Source of the DNA: Bacillus sp. HSf4
Lineage (GTDB): Bacteria > Bacillota > Bacilli > Bacillales > Bacillaceae
Assembly: GCF_029537375.1 (NCBI RefSeq)
Contig: NZ_CP120679.1
Location: 3,763,501 to 3,827,500, forward strand
Direction: 5' to 3'
DNA length: 64,000 bases
The position numbers were made by a program, and so were the translations under genes. This document shows positions 25,875 through 34,945 of the stretch, in pieces (position 1 is the first letter of the stretch; the number at the start of each line of letters is the position of its first letter). The notes under the pieces were generated by a model. That model saw only the letters and a list, made by a program, of their open reading frames with translations, did no database searches and had not been told where the DNA came from.

Positions 25875-27101
25875 CTAGTCAACCAATATTTCCTTTTTAG
25901 CCAATTTATTCATATCGCGAATATGGCGGCAGGCCGCATTCAAGCTCTTTGTTTTGCCAAAGTGAAAAAAACAGACGTCTCCCCAAGGAAACTGCGGGTG
26001 TCTGCCGGCTCTGCCGGCGATTTGGACAAGCGCGCTTTCGCTAAAGACGGCCGACTCCGCACCGAGCACCCCGACCTGGACTTTTCTGACCGTCACTCCC
26101 CTTTCCAAAATGGTTGTCGTCACCAGTACATCAAGCTTTTCTTCTCTGAACAGCCCGACTTTCTCATTTCTGCCGGGGTCGTCTGCATAAACGCTCTCGG
26201 CTTGGAATTGCGCTTTTTTTAATAGGAATGACACTGATTTGAGAATTGGAATCGAGGGAACAAATAAAAAAACCGGCTGCTGCAGCTCTTTATGCTTGAA
26301 AAGCCATTGCATTATTACGGGCGGCAGTTTTCCCTTGTCGAGTCCTCTCTTCCAGTTCCCGCACCACCTCATAACAGGCTCAGACAATGGCTTGCGGTGA
26401 TATCTGGAGAGTATCTGCACAGTGCGGAGCTTGCCATTTTCAGCGCTTCGTTTCATTTCTTCCGATGGGGTGGCGGTTAAATAGATGCGGGCGCTTTGCG
26501 GTTTTCGCGCTTTTTGAACAGCATATTGCAGTTTTTGGTCAAGAGAAAATGGAAAAGCGTCGACTTCATCGATGATGATCACATCAAATGCTTTTTTATA
26601 GCGGAGAAGCTGATGGGTTGTTGAGATGACAAGCGGTGCAAGCTTCCCTCTGTCCGGACTTCCGCCATATAATACGGCGATGTCCAATCCTTTAAATGCG
26701 GTCTGCAGCCGCGGGGCGAGCTCCAGCACTACATCCGTTCTCGGCGTGGCGATGCATACCCTTAAACCTTTGTTTAGCGCAAACTCAATTCCTTGAAAAA
26801 GTATTTCTGTTTTGCCTGAACCGCAAACCGCCCAGACTAAAAGCTGCTCTTTTTGGCGGATGGCATCGACAATCATTCGCGCCGCTTTTTCCTGTCCGGC
26901 CGAAAGAACACCTTTCCAGGTCATGCTGACCGGCGGCCATGCCGAAGAACCGCCGCCTGTCCATGTCAAAAGCGGCGTGCATTCGCTCACCCTTCCCATC
27001 ATTACGCAGGAACGGCAGTATACACAGTCTTTTTGGCATATTAAACAAGGATATTGCGCAAAACGTGACGGATCGCGCTGGCCGCACCTCATGCAGATCA
27101 A
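25875..27101 (-). CDS. comFA: ComFA, DEAD-like ATPase for DNA uptake (N-terminal end uncertain)
   Basis: ATP-driven motor that helps pull single-stranded DNA into the cell through ComEC. From the TTG at 27101 the product has 408 residues, versus about 463 in B. subtilis. A four-Cys zinc finger opens it (CMRCGQRD, then CVYCRSC). Walker A is AVCGSGKTE, Walker B is IIIDEVDAFPF, motif III is LTATPSEEM, and motif VI is QIAGRAGRHP; all are intact. Upstream of 27101 the same frame still encodes a ComFA-like N-terminus (LQALLEARQLLKSELPF, AVEWHIQNGLI) for about 50 codons back to a TGA near 27268. That stretch offers no ATG, GTG or TTG start. GGAGG lies eight bases before an ATC. Either a rare start is used or the 5-prime end has mutated. 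Confidence 0.85.
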   Translation of the reverse strand: MICMRCGQRDPSRFAQYPCLICQKDCVYCRSCVMMGRVSECTPLLTWTGGGSSAWPPVSMTWKGVLSAGQEKAARMIVDAIRQKEQLLVWAVCGSGKTEILFQGIEFALNKGLRVCIATPRTDVVLELAPRLQTAFKGLDIAVLYGGSPDRGKLAPLVISTTHQLLRYKKAFDVIIIDEVDAFPFSLDQKLQYAVQKARKPQSARIYLTATPSEEMKRSAENGKLRTVQILSRYHRKPLSEPVMRWCGNWKRGLDKGKLPPVIMQWLFKHKELQQPVFLFVPSIPILKSVSFLLKKAQFQAESVYADDPGRNEKVGLFREEKLDVLVTTTILERGVTVRKVQVGVLGAESAVFSESALVQIAGRAGRHPQFPWGDVCFFHFGKTKSLNAACRHIRDMNKLAKKEILVD

Positions 27102-27362
27102 GCCCTTTGCCGTTTTTTGAATCGGTGTTTCAGCCTTGATGAGTCCGTTTTGTATATGCCATTCTACGGCGCTGTCCGGAAAGGGAAGCTCGCTTTTCAG
27201 AAGCTGGCGCGCCTCCAGAAGAGCCTGCAGGTTGCCGGTATATGCGGATGCCTCATGTTCGATTCAGACCACCTCCAATCACGCATTCAGTATCTATCAT
27301 TCCCGTTTTCTTGTAAAATCGGGAAAATCGAAAAACAGCGGTCTGAAAACGGCTCAAAATGC

Positions 27363-27392
27363 AAAAATCCCCGTTTTTCTAAAACGGAGATT
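27363..27392 (-). terminator. Terminator of the DegV-family gene
   Basis: ATCTCCGTTTT / AAACGGGGAT stem with a four-base loop, TTTTT following on the minus strand, placed directly after the stop at 27397. Confidence 0.8.
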
Positions 27393-27396
27393 AGCA

Positions 27397-28239
27397 TTAT
27401 ACTATATACCAGGCAATGCCCATTGCCCCTTCACCAAGGTGTGTGCCGATTACAGGGCCGAAGTAGCTTTTATAAAATTCGACATGAGGATATTGCTGTG
27501 ACAGCTTTGCAATGATCTGATCGGCTTCCTCTTCGCGGTTGGCGTGAATCACGACCGCTCTGAGCGGTTTGCCTTTTCCGGCATCCTCGCCGAAAAGCTC
27601 ATACAAACGGTTTAACGCTTTTTTTCTCGTCCGGATCTTTTCAAAAGGCACGATCAACTTATTTTCAAAATGGAGAATCGGCTTTACTTTTAAAAGGCTT
27701 CCGACAAACGCCTGAGCGCCGCTGAGCCGCCCTCCCCTTTGCAGATGGGAAAGATCGTCGACCATGAAATAAGCCCTCATCGAGATTTTCATGCGCTCCA
27801 AATGGCTGAGGATGTCTTCGGGAGCCGCCCCTTTTTCCGCCATCTCAGCCGCTTCGATCGCATAAAAGCCCTGCGCCATGCAGCTGATTTCCGAATCGAA
27901 CGGATACACTTTAATATCATCAAGCATTCCGCCCGCGGATACAGCGCTGTTAAACGTTCCGCTGATTCCGCTGGAGAGATGGATGCTGATGACCGCATCA
28001 TACGACGCAGCAAGCTTCTCATAGAGAGAGATCATTTCTCCGTATGCCGGCTGTGAAGTCGTCGGGAGATTTTGATGGGCTTTTACTTCTTTATAATAAT
28101 CCTTCCAGCTCATATCAATCTCTTCCCTGTATGAAGCCTCGCCAAAAATAACATTGAGCGGTATCATATGAATATCATAGCGATCCCGCAGTTCTTTGGG
28201 GATATAAGCTGTACTGTCTGTTACTACTGCTGTTTTCAT
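27397..28239 (-). CDS. fakBA: DegV-family fatty-acid binding protein (FakB type)
   Basis: FakB proteins carry a fatty acid for phosphorylation by the kinase FakA in phospholipid synthesis or acid scavenging. It has 280 residues; YviA in older B. subtilis naming. The family opening is VVTDSTAYIP, the lipid-binding loop is LPTTSQPAYGEM, and the following SIHLSSGISGTFNSA is the family Ser/Thr pocket. The C-terminal half has HLGEGAMGIAWY. No membrane segment, cytosolic. Name DegV comes only from the position next to degSU. Symbol by synteny. Confidence 0.88.
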   Translation of the reverse strand: MKTAVVTDSTAYIPKELRDRYDIHMIPLNVIFGEASYREEIDMSWKDYYKEVKAHQNLPTTSQPAYGEMISLYEKLAASYDAVISIHLSSGISGTFNSAVSAGGMLDDIKVYPFDSEISCMAQGFYAIEAAEMAEKGAAPEDILSHLERMKISMRAYFMVDDLSHLQRGGRLSGAQAFVGSLLKVKPILHFENKLIVPFEKIRTRKKALNRLYELFGEDAGKGKPLRAVVIHANREEEADQIIAKLSQQYPHVEFYKSYFGPVIGTHLGEGAMGIAWYIV

Positions 28240-28320
28240 GAAATAAACCTTCCTTATGAAAGATACTCTTATCTATTTTAAAAGAAAAGCAGTCGTTTTT
28301 CATTATAAAATTTGATTTTC

Positions 28321-28353
28321 AAGAAAAAGAAAAGACCTGCCTGATGGCAAGTC
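28321..28353 (-). terminator. Terminator of degU
   Basis: GACCTGCC / GGCAAGTC stem (one wobble, four-base loop) followed by TTTTCTTTTT on the minus strand. Confidence 0.75.
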
Positions 28354-28358
28354 CACTA

Positions 28359-29048
28359 TTATCTCATTTCTACCCAGCCGTTTTTAATGGCCACGACGAC
28401 AGCTTGAGTTCTGTCGTTTACATTCATTTTCTGCAGGATGTTGCTGACATGGTTTTTAACCGTCTTTTCGCTGATAAATAATGATTCACCGATGCCGCGG
28501 TTGCTTTTTCCGTCTGCGAGCATCTGTAAAACCTCGCATTCCCTTCTCGTCAAAATGTGAAGCGGTCTGCGAATTTCCGGATACACTTCATGCTGGGCAT
28601 GCGCTGATACCCCGCTTGTTGCCAAACGCCGGAATTCGTTGACAAGATTGTGCGTAACCTTAGGGTGAAGGTAAGATCCGCCTTCAGCCACTACTTTTAC
28701 GGCTTCAATCAGTGTGTCGGCATCCATTTCTTTCAGAAGATAGCCGCGTGCTCCTGTTTTTAATGCGTGTGTTACATAGTTTTCATCGTCGTGAATGGAT
28801 AAAATAATAACCTTTGATTCCGGGTAAAGATCGACCAGCTGTTTTGTCGCTTCCACTCCGTTTACATTCGGCATGTTGATATCCATGATCACAACATCAG
28901 GATGATAGTGCTCGACAATGCGAGCTGCTTCATCACCGTCGTCTCCTTCGGCTACTACCTCAAAGGTAGGTTCGAAGTCCAAAATCCGTTTTACACCTTC
29001 ACGGAATAACTGATGATCGTCAATAATTACAATATTTACTTTAGTCAC
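28359..29048 (-). CDS. degU: Two-component response regulator DegU
   Basis: Controls exoenzymes, competence, motility and biofilm in its phosphorylated and free forms. It has 229 residues. The CheY domain has acidic pocket D10/D11, phosphoacceptor D56 (VVIMDINMP) and K107-type lysine (YLLKEMD). The LuxR/NarL-type helix-turn-helix is at about 165-225 ([25 protein letters not shown]). Residue 12 is His, the wild-type state, so the hyperactive H12L form is not present. It lies 81 bases after degS. Confidence 0.98.
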   Translation of the reverse strand: MTKVNIVIIDDHQLFREGVKRILDFEPTFEVVAEGDDGDEAARIVEHYHPDVVIMDINMPNVNGVEATKQLVDLYPESKVIILSIHDDENYVTHALKTGARGYLLKEMDADTLIEAVKVVAEGGSYLHPKVTHNLVNEFRRLATSGVSAHAQHEVYPEIRRPLHILTRRECEVLQMLADGKSNRGIGESLFISEKTVKNHVSNILQKMNVNDRTQAVVVAIKNGWVEMR

Positions 29049-29129
29049 AAGCTACGCCTCCCCATTCTCATTGTTCTATACACCGCTTTTATGGTCAATA
29101 TGTCTTTTGTCTCTATTTTACAGTTACCT

Positions 29130-30287
29130 TTACAAAGAAAGCGGAACTTTGATCAAAATAAATGTCCCGAGACCTATTTTCGAATCTATTGTCATCGAAC
29201 CTTCGAGCAAATCGACTCTCTCTTTCATGCCAAGAAGACCAAAAGATTTGTTTTTGTTGCCTTTCACTTCTTTTATATCAAAGCCTGTTCCATTGTCTTT
29301 AATGATCAGTGTCACAAAATCTTTTGTTATTTCTACTTTAACATGGATCTCTGTTGATTCGGAGTGTTTTAAGGCATTTGTGACCGCTTCCTGGGCAAGG
29401 CGGAACAGTGCCACCTCAAATCGCGGCGCAATTCGCCTGTCTTCAGATTCTCCGATGCATTGGAAATGAATTTTCGCTTTTCCATGATAATCTTCGATTG
29501 TATTCAAGTATTTTCTGAGCGTCGGAATCAATCCTAAATCATCTAAAGCCATCGGCCTTAAATCATAAATAATCCGTCTCACTTCATAAAGGGCATTGCG
29601 GACGTTTTGACGGAGGTTTTTGATTTCCTGGAAGCCTTCATCCGTTCCTTTATCCCTGAAAATGCGCTCGATCAATTCCGATCTCATTAAGACGTTGGCG
29701 AGCATTTGCGCCGGTCCGTCGTGTATTTCCCGGGAGACTCTTTTTCTTTCTTCCTCCTGCGCTTCAATGATCCGCAGTCCGAAATCCTGTTTGGCCTGCG
29801 CATCCTCCAGAAGGACGCCCACCTGGCGCAGATCTTGATTTAAATAGTTCAAGACGACAGTAATTTGGCTGACAAGCCCTTCAGAGCGCTCGATGATTTC
29901 CTGAAGGCCCAACAGCCTCCGTTCCAAATCATCGCGCTTTTCTCTCAGCTGCTTTTCCCGTTGCTGGATCATTGTCAGCTCGACTTGCAGCTTGTGCGCT
30001 TTTTCATAAGCCTCGCGAATTTCTTCTTCGCTGAATTTATGAAAGTTGCGGCTGACCTCTGACAAGCGGTTTCGGGCATGGCGCGCATGCACCTCAAGCC
30101 TGTCTCCGAGATCGATGACTTCGTTGACTTGCTGTTTAATCTGCTTCAGCTCTTCCACTAAGCCTTCGTATTGCTGACGGGACTGCTCGCCGATTTGAAA
30201 GACTTCGTCCTTGCTCCCGTCAACCGTTTTTAACATCTTCATAATGATTGAATCTAAGACTTTGGAGTCCATTTTGGAAACACTCAC
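29130..30287 (-). CDS. degS: Cytosolic sensor histidine kinase DegS
   Basis: Phosphorylates and dephosphorylates DegU. The GTG at 30287 has GGAGG eight bases upstream and gives 385 residues, exactly the B. subtilis length; the frame continues 17 codons upstream but without a site. There are no membrane segments. A long helical sensor region (about 30-180) is followed by HisKA_3 with H189 in SREIHDGPAQML and an ATPase domain with QEAVTNALKHS, DNGTGFD and SFGLLGMKERV. All phosphotransfer residues are intact. Confidence 0.98.
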   Translation of the reverse strand: MSVSKMDSKVLDSIIMKMLKTVDGSKDEVFQIGEQSRQQYEGLVEELKQIKQQVNEVIDLGDRLEVHARHARNRLSEVSRNFHKFSEEEIREAYEKAHKLQVELTMIQQREKQLREKRDDLERRLLGLQEIIERSEGLVSQITVVLNYLNQDLRQVGVLLEDAQAKQDFGLRIIEAQEEERKRVSREIHDGPAQMLANVLMRSELIERIFRDKGTDEGFQEIKNLRQNVRNALYEVRRIIYDLRPMALDDLGLIPTLRKYLNTIEDYHGKAKIHFQCIGESEDRRIAPRFEVALFRLAQEAVTNALKHSESTEIHVKVEITKDFVTLIIKDNGTGFDIKEVKGNKNKSFGLLGMKERVDLLEGSMTIDSKIGLGTFILIKVPLSL

Positions 30288-30508
30288 CCATTTTCCCTCC
30301 GTAACAGCATTGTCATGTAGTTTTATCATAATTTTCATTGAACTGAAATTCGTGTCGAATTATAATGAAAGAATGCGTATTCTGTTTTTTTTGGTTTATT
30401 TATGGTCTCTCATCCATATCTATTTAATCATAACAAAATACGCGTCAAAATTCTAAGTCTGTTCGTTATTTAAGAACATCAGCACGGATTGTCAGGAGGT
30501 AAACGGGG

Positions 30509-31147
30509 ATGCTGCAAAGCTATCTTACTGTTTCCGGAGAAGGGACGCATGAAATCGTGATCGAAAAATCCCGGTTCATTTGTCATCTAACCCGTGTCAG
30601 TACTGAGGAAGAAGCGCAAAATTTTATTCATGATATAAAAAAACAGCATTGGAATGCGACTCATAATTGTTCCGCATATGTCATCGGTGAAAACGATCAG
30701 ATTCAAAAAGCAAACGATGATGGGGAACCGAGCGGAACAGCAGGAGTTCCGATGCTTGAAGTATTAAAAAAACGCAATTTAAAAGATACATGCGCGGTCG
30801 TTACGCGCTATTTCGGCGGCATTAAACTGGGCGCCGGGGGTTTGATACGGGCTTACGGAAAATCCGTATCAGAAGGGCTGAACCATGTCGGGGTTGTCGA
30901 ACGCACATTGATGCGGGTGATGCACACCACTGTCGGCTACACGTGGATCGGGAAGCTGGAAAACGAGCTTCGCGAGTCGCCGTATAAAATAAAAGACGTT
31001 CACTATGCCGATGACGTTGAGTTTGAAACATATGTAAAGGAAAACGAAAAACAGGCCTTTACTGAATGGATAACGGAATTAACAAATGGCAAGAGTGAGA
31101 ATAGAGAAGGCATTCAGGTCTATCTGGAAGAAGCTTTTAATAATTAA
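30509..31147 (+). CDS. yvyE: YigZ/IMPACT-family protein YvyE
   Basis: 212 residues, UPF0029 family, role uncertain (IMPACT-like translation or stress link). The conserved core NDDGEPSGTAGVPMLEVL and VTRYFGGIKLGAGGLIRAYG (about 70-115) defines the family. The C-terminal ferredoxin-like domain follows. The start ATG has AGGAGG upstream. It diverges from degS across a 220-base gap and is followed 13 bases later by tagV, so the two may be cotranscribed. Confidence 0.95.
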   Translation: MLQSYLTVSGEGTHEIVIEKSRFICHLTRVSTEEEAQNFIHDIKKQHWNATHNCSAYVIGENDQIQKANDDGEPSGTAGVPMLEVLKKRNLKDTCAVVTRYFGGIKLGAGGLIRAYGKSVSEGLNHVGVVERTLMRVMHTTVGYTWIGKLENELRESPYKIKDVHYADDVEFETYVKENEKQAFTEWITELTNGKSENREGIQVYLEEAFNN

Positions 31148-31160
31148 AGGAGATTAATAT

Positions 31161-32237
31161 ATGGCTGAGCGTATAAAAGTGAGAGTGCGGAAAAAAAAGA
31201 GTAAAAAAAGAAAGCTGTTTAAACGGATGATGGTCCTGATTCTGCTCGCACTTCTTGTAATCGGCGGAGTGGGCATTTACAAGATTTTCAACACGATCTC
31301 TGCCGCAGACGACACTTACGAACAACTGGAACGGGGAGAAAAGTCAAAGCTTCGCGATGAAGTCGTCGATATTAAGAAAAAGCCTTTTTCCATTCTTTTC
31401 ATGGGGATTGAAGACTATGCGACAGACGGAGACCACGGACGGTCGGACTCCCTGATTGTCGTCACGCTTGATCCTAAGCAAAAAACGATGAAAATGCTCA
31501 GTATTCCTAGGGATACGAGAGTCCAGCTGGCCAGTGACACTTCCGGTACAAAAACGAAAATTAACGCGGCCTATGCGAAAGGCGGCAAAGAAGAAACGAT
31601 CGAGACGGTCGAGGATTTTCTCGGCATTCCGATCGACTATTATGCGACGGTCGATTTTGACGGCTTCAAAGAGGTCATCGACGAAATCGGCGGCATCGAT
31701 GTTGACGTGCCGTTTGACTTTGACGAAAAAAGCGATGTGTCCAAATCGAAAAGAATCTACTTCAAAAAAGGCAACATGCATTTAAACGGTGAAGAAGCGC
31801 TGGCCTACGCCAGGATGAGAAAGCAGGATAAACGGGGAGACTTCGGCAGAAACGACAGGCAGAAGCAAATCCTCAAAGCGGCGCTCGATCAGATTTCCAA
31901 GCCGCAAAACCTGGCGAAAATCGATACGATCGCCCAAAAAGCAAGCAAAAATATTCAAACAAACTTCAGAATCACGCAAGCGCTCGCCCTCCAGCAAATC
32001 TACAGCGGATTTGAAGGCAATGATATTGAAACGTTAAGCATTACCGGACAAGACCTGACGCTTGCCGGCGTGTACTATTTTGAACCGGATGACCAAAACC
32101 TGGCGAACGTTCAAAGTGAACTGACCCAACACCTCTATCCGAATGCAACCGCTGATGCAAGCGAATCATCGACTGACAGCTCAGACACAACTCCCGACGG
32201 GACGGATAGTTCTGCAGATGCGTCTGTGTCGTATTAA
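31161..32237 (+). CDS. tagV: LytR-CpsA-Psr wall polymer ligase TagV
   Basis: Transfers teichoic or teichuronic acid from the lipid carrier onto peptidoglycan. It has 358 residues. A strongly basic N-terminus (RVRKKKSKKRKLFKR) leads to one membrane anchor (about 25-43). The LCP domain (about 85-240) has the substrate Arg and Asp residues in HGRSDSLIV, SIPRDTRV and ALAYARMRKQD with NDRQKQI. The C-terminal tail is Ser/Asp/Thr-rich and unstructured. It is YvhJ in older naming and one of three LCP ligases in B. subtilis; a second (lytR) lies at 49496. Site AAGGAG precedes the ATG. Confidence 0.95.
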   Translation: MAERIKVRVRKKKSKKRKLFKRMMVLILLALLVIGGVGIYKIFNTISAADDTYEQLERGEKSKLRDEVVDIKKKPFSILFMGIEDYATDGDHGRSDSLIVVTLDPKQKTMKMLSIPRDTRVQLASDTSGTKTKINAAYAKGGKEETIETVEDFLGIPIDYYATVDFDGFKEVIDEIGGIDVDVPFDFDEKSDVSKSKRIYFKKGNMHLNGEEALAYARMRKQDKRGDFGRNDRQKQILKAALDQISKPQNLAKIDTIAQKASKNIQTNFRITQALALQQIYSGFEGNDIETLSITGQDLTLAGVYYFEPDDQNLANVQSELTQHLYPNATADASESSTDSSDTTPDGTDSSADASVSY

Positions 32238-32257
32238 TATTCAAACTGATAAAAGAC

Positions 32258-32297
32258 ACACCTCTTGATGAGAGATTTATCAAGAGGTGTTTTTTTA
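32258..32297 (+). terminator. Terminator of yvyE-tagV
   Basis: Perfect twelve-base inverted repeat ACACCTCTTGAT / ATCAAGAGGTGT followed by seven T on the plus strand. Confidence 0.9.
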
Positions 32298-32392
32298 TGT
32301 GCGCTGCTATACCGCTCATCACAATCCGATTCTTAAAAAAAGCGCCGGTCAGCCGATATAAAAGAATGCTGAAATTATGGATAAGGAGAGAT

Positions 32393-33704
32393 ATGTTTGA
32401 AAAGAAACTTTTTTTAGTATGCGTCATTGTGCTGCTCAGCTATGTGACGGGGTATATTCCCGCATCGGCGGAGGATGCTGGTGAGGAGACGAATGGTTGG
32501 GTGGCGAAGGCGGATTTGCCTGAAGCTCGCTTCGCTGCAGCTACTGCTGTTGTTAATGGGAAAATTTATGTTTTTGGGGGATTTTCTGAAAAAAAGATGC
32601 AAACGGTATTTTATTAGCAGACAAGCAAACTTATGTTTATGATCCAAAAAGTGATACATGGACTAAAAAGGCGGATATGCCTAATATAAGATCAAGTTCA
32701 TCTACAGCAGTTGTTGATGGAAAAATTTATATATTTGGAGGTTTTGATGCTCGAACCAGAACTTCTTTCCCTACATATGTATATGATCCCAAAACTGATA
32801 CATGGAAAACTGCGCCATCTATGCCAAAGCCGATTGGAAGCGGGACTTCTGCAGCAGTTATCGGAAAAAAAATATACGTCATAGGTGGTCTAGATTATAC
32901 AGGTGATATATATATAAATGCGAAAAATAATTACTGTTATGACACCGAAACAGAGACATGGACAAAGAAACAAAATATCCCTGTTTCTTCCTTGAAATTT
33001 GCGACAGCTGTTGTAGATGGAAAGATTTACGCAATTGGTGGGAGAAACGATGCTGGTAGTCCTCCTACTCGATCACATTTAATTAACGGGACAATTTATA
33101 TGTATGATCCTAGAACTGATACATGGACCTTAAAAAAGACATGCAAAATTTAAAACTTGAGGGAACATCAGCGACAGTCCTAAATGGAAAAATCTATATT
33201 ATAGGCGGAAATGTCCCGGATGGGCAAGGAACAACAAGTACACAAGTTTATAATCCATCTGATAATTCAATCAAAGACTTTAAACCATTAAAAAATGCTA
33301 GAACTAATGCTAGTACCGTAACTATTGGTAATAACCTATATGTTATCGGCGGAGCGAAAGATAGGAACAGAGCAAGTCCGTTAAAATCCGTTGAAATGTA
33401 CACCCTAGATGAATCAACACCGGAAACCCCCACCACCCCGGAACCAACTCCGGATCAGTCATCAGGTGACCGCGCGTTGCTCGTCATCACCATGACGAAT
33501 GGTCTTGAGAAGGAATTTGACCTGTCGATGGATGAGGTAAATGACTTTATCAGCTGGTATGATCAAAAAGACGCCGGGAGCGGGTCGTCGAAATATGCGA
33601 TTGATAAGCATGACAATAACAAAGGGCCGTTTTCCAGCCGGAAGGATTATGTGATTTTCAACAATATCTTGACCTTTGAAGTAAACGAATATTCGTCTAA
33701 ATAA
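32393..33704 (+). pseudogene. Secreted kelch-repeat protein gene broken by two single-base A-tract deletions
   Basis: The ATG at 32393 (AAGGAG site) opens a signal peptide (MFEKKLFLVCVIVLLSYVTG, cut after ASA) and kelch blades with the typical KIYVFGGF motif. At the seven-A tract near 32589-32595 the frame is lost: one more A would read EKKDANGILLADKQTYVYDP. The second frame (to 33153) has blades with DTWTKKADMP and DTWKTAPSMP. It is lost at the six-A tract near 33132-33137, where one more A would restore WTLKKDMQNLKL. The third frame (to 33704) has two more blades, a Thr/Pro-rich linker and a C-terminal domain ALLVITMTNGLEKEFDL of unknown role. Repaired, it would be about 436 residues: a six-blade propeller plus tail. 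Real decay, RNA-polymerase slippage or assembly error are all possible. Confidence 0.85.
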
Positions 33705-33709
33705 CCATT

Positions 33710-33748
33710 AAAAAACCTTGATTTCTTCTTTTGAAATCAAGGTTTTTT
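33710..33748. terminator. Bidirectional terminator between the kelch gene and tagO
   Basis: AACCTTGATTTC / GAAATCAAGGTT stem flanked by A and T runs on both sides, serving the converging genes. Confidence 0.9.
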
Positions 33749-33749
33749 G

Positions 33750-34814
33750 TCAATTCCTTTTCACCATGCGCCTGTAAAACTTCGTGAACGGCTTGTACTG
33801 CTCATTGACGAGTCCGGTCACTTCGGCGATGATCTGCATGAAAAGGATCAGGCCGAAGATGATGAAGATCGACATCCAGAGCGTCGCTGTCTTTAAGAGA
33901 ATAGCGCTGAGGCTGAAGACGATGCCGATTAAGTAGATGACGATCACCGCTTTTCTGTGTGACAGTCCGAAGGCCATCAGCCTGTGATGGATATGTGATT
34001 TGTCAGGTGCGGAAATCGGCTGCTTGTTTAAAATGCGCCGAATAATCGCAAAGGTCGTGTCAAAGATCGGCACCCCGAGGATGATGATCGGGATGACGAC
34101 GCTGAAAAGCGTCACGCTTTTGTACAGACCCAAAAGCGACAAGACGGAGATCACATAGCCGAGAAACAGCGAGCCCGTGTCTCCCATAAATATTTTCGCG
34201 GGGTGGAAATTATAGAAGAGAAAGCCGAGCGTGCTGCCGATGACAACCAATGATAAAGAGAAAATTAAGATTTTGTCGGCGGAAAAAGCCATGATGGCAA
34301 TTGTCGAAAGGCCGATCACCGATATGCCGGCTGCGAGTCCGTCCAATCCGTCGATGAGATTGATGGCGTTTGTAATGCCTACGATCCATAAAATCGTTAA
34401 AGGATAGGCGAGCCACCCTAGATCAAAGCGGATATCCCAAAACGGGATCGACAAAAACTCCATTTTCAAACCGGTGCTGACGATCAGGCAAGCCACCAGT
34501 AGTTGGACGGTGAATTTGACTTTCGCGTTTAAATTGTATTTGTCATCTATAATCCCTAACGTGACGATCATAAAAGCGCCGAGCGTGATCGCCGTTATTC
34601 TGTTTTCATAAACACCGCCGGCCATCGATCCGGTCAATACTCCTATAAAAATGGCTAAACCGCCCATACGCGGCATAATTTTATCATGTATTTTTCGATG
34701 ATCCGGCTGATCGATGACACCGGATTTGAGTGCTATTCGTTTCACTAGCGGAGTGATGATTAAAACGGTTATCAGAGAGACAAAAAACGCAAGTATTGTG
34801 CGTTCATAAGACAT
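33750..34814 (-). CDS. tagO: Undecaprenyl-phosphate GlcNAc-1-phosphate transferase TagO
   Basis: Membrane enzyme of the MraY/WecA family that starts wall teichoic acid (and teichuronic acid linkage) by making GlcNAc-PP-undecaprenol. It has 354 residues and ten or eleven membrane segments. The catalytic aspartates are in GIIDDKYNLNAKVKF (about 86-100) and NLIDGLDGLAAG (about 153-164). The HIHHRL motif near 276 marks the UDP-sugar side. It is a single gene with its own promoter, next to the tua operon as in B. subtilis. Confidence 0.97.
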   Translation of the reverse strand: MSYERTILAFFVSLITVLIITPLVKRIALKSGVIDQPDHRKIHDKIMPRMGGLAIFIGVLTGSMAGGVYENRITAITLGAFMIVTLGIIDDKYNLNAKVKFTVQLLVACLIVSTGLKMEFLSIPFWDIRFDLGWLAYPLTILWIVGITNAINLIDGLDGLAAGISVIGLSTIAIMAFSADKILIFSLSLVVIGSTLGFLFYNFHPAKIFMGDTGSLFLGYVISVLSLLGLYKSVTLFSVVIPIIILGVPIFDTTFAIIRRILNKQPISAPDKSHIHHRLMAFGLSHRKAVIVIYLIGIVFSLSAILLKTATLWMSIFIIFGLILFMQIIAEVTGLVNEQYKPFTKFYRRMVKRN

Positions 34815-34872
34815 AAAGAAGTCTCCTTTTTAATGAAGTCTGGTTCGAGTTAAGAATAGGTCATACCTTTTC

Positions 34873-34902
34873 ATTATACAATTTCATTATTTATTATAAC
34901 AA
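34873..34902 (-). promoter_or_regulatory. Sigma-A promoter of tagO
   Basis: TTGTTA (34897-34902), 18-base spacer and TATAAT (34873-34878) on the minus strand, 59 bases before the tagO ATG. Confidence 0.65.
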
Positions 34903-34945
34903 GCTCAATCTAAAAGAAACATGATAAATTAAATTCTGCCGCGGC

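Noticed and set aside
27299..27330. ComK box pair upstream of comFA
   Set aside because: A/T-rich blocks are present, but they read TTTT-N5-AAAA instead of AAAA-N5-TTTT and the spacing does not fit; not called.
28359..29048. Possible hyperactive degU allele
   Set aside because: Residue 12 is His and the phosphorylation residues are normal, so there is no sign of the degU(Hy) form.
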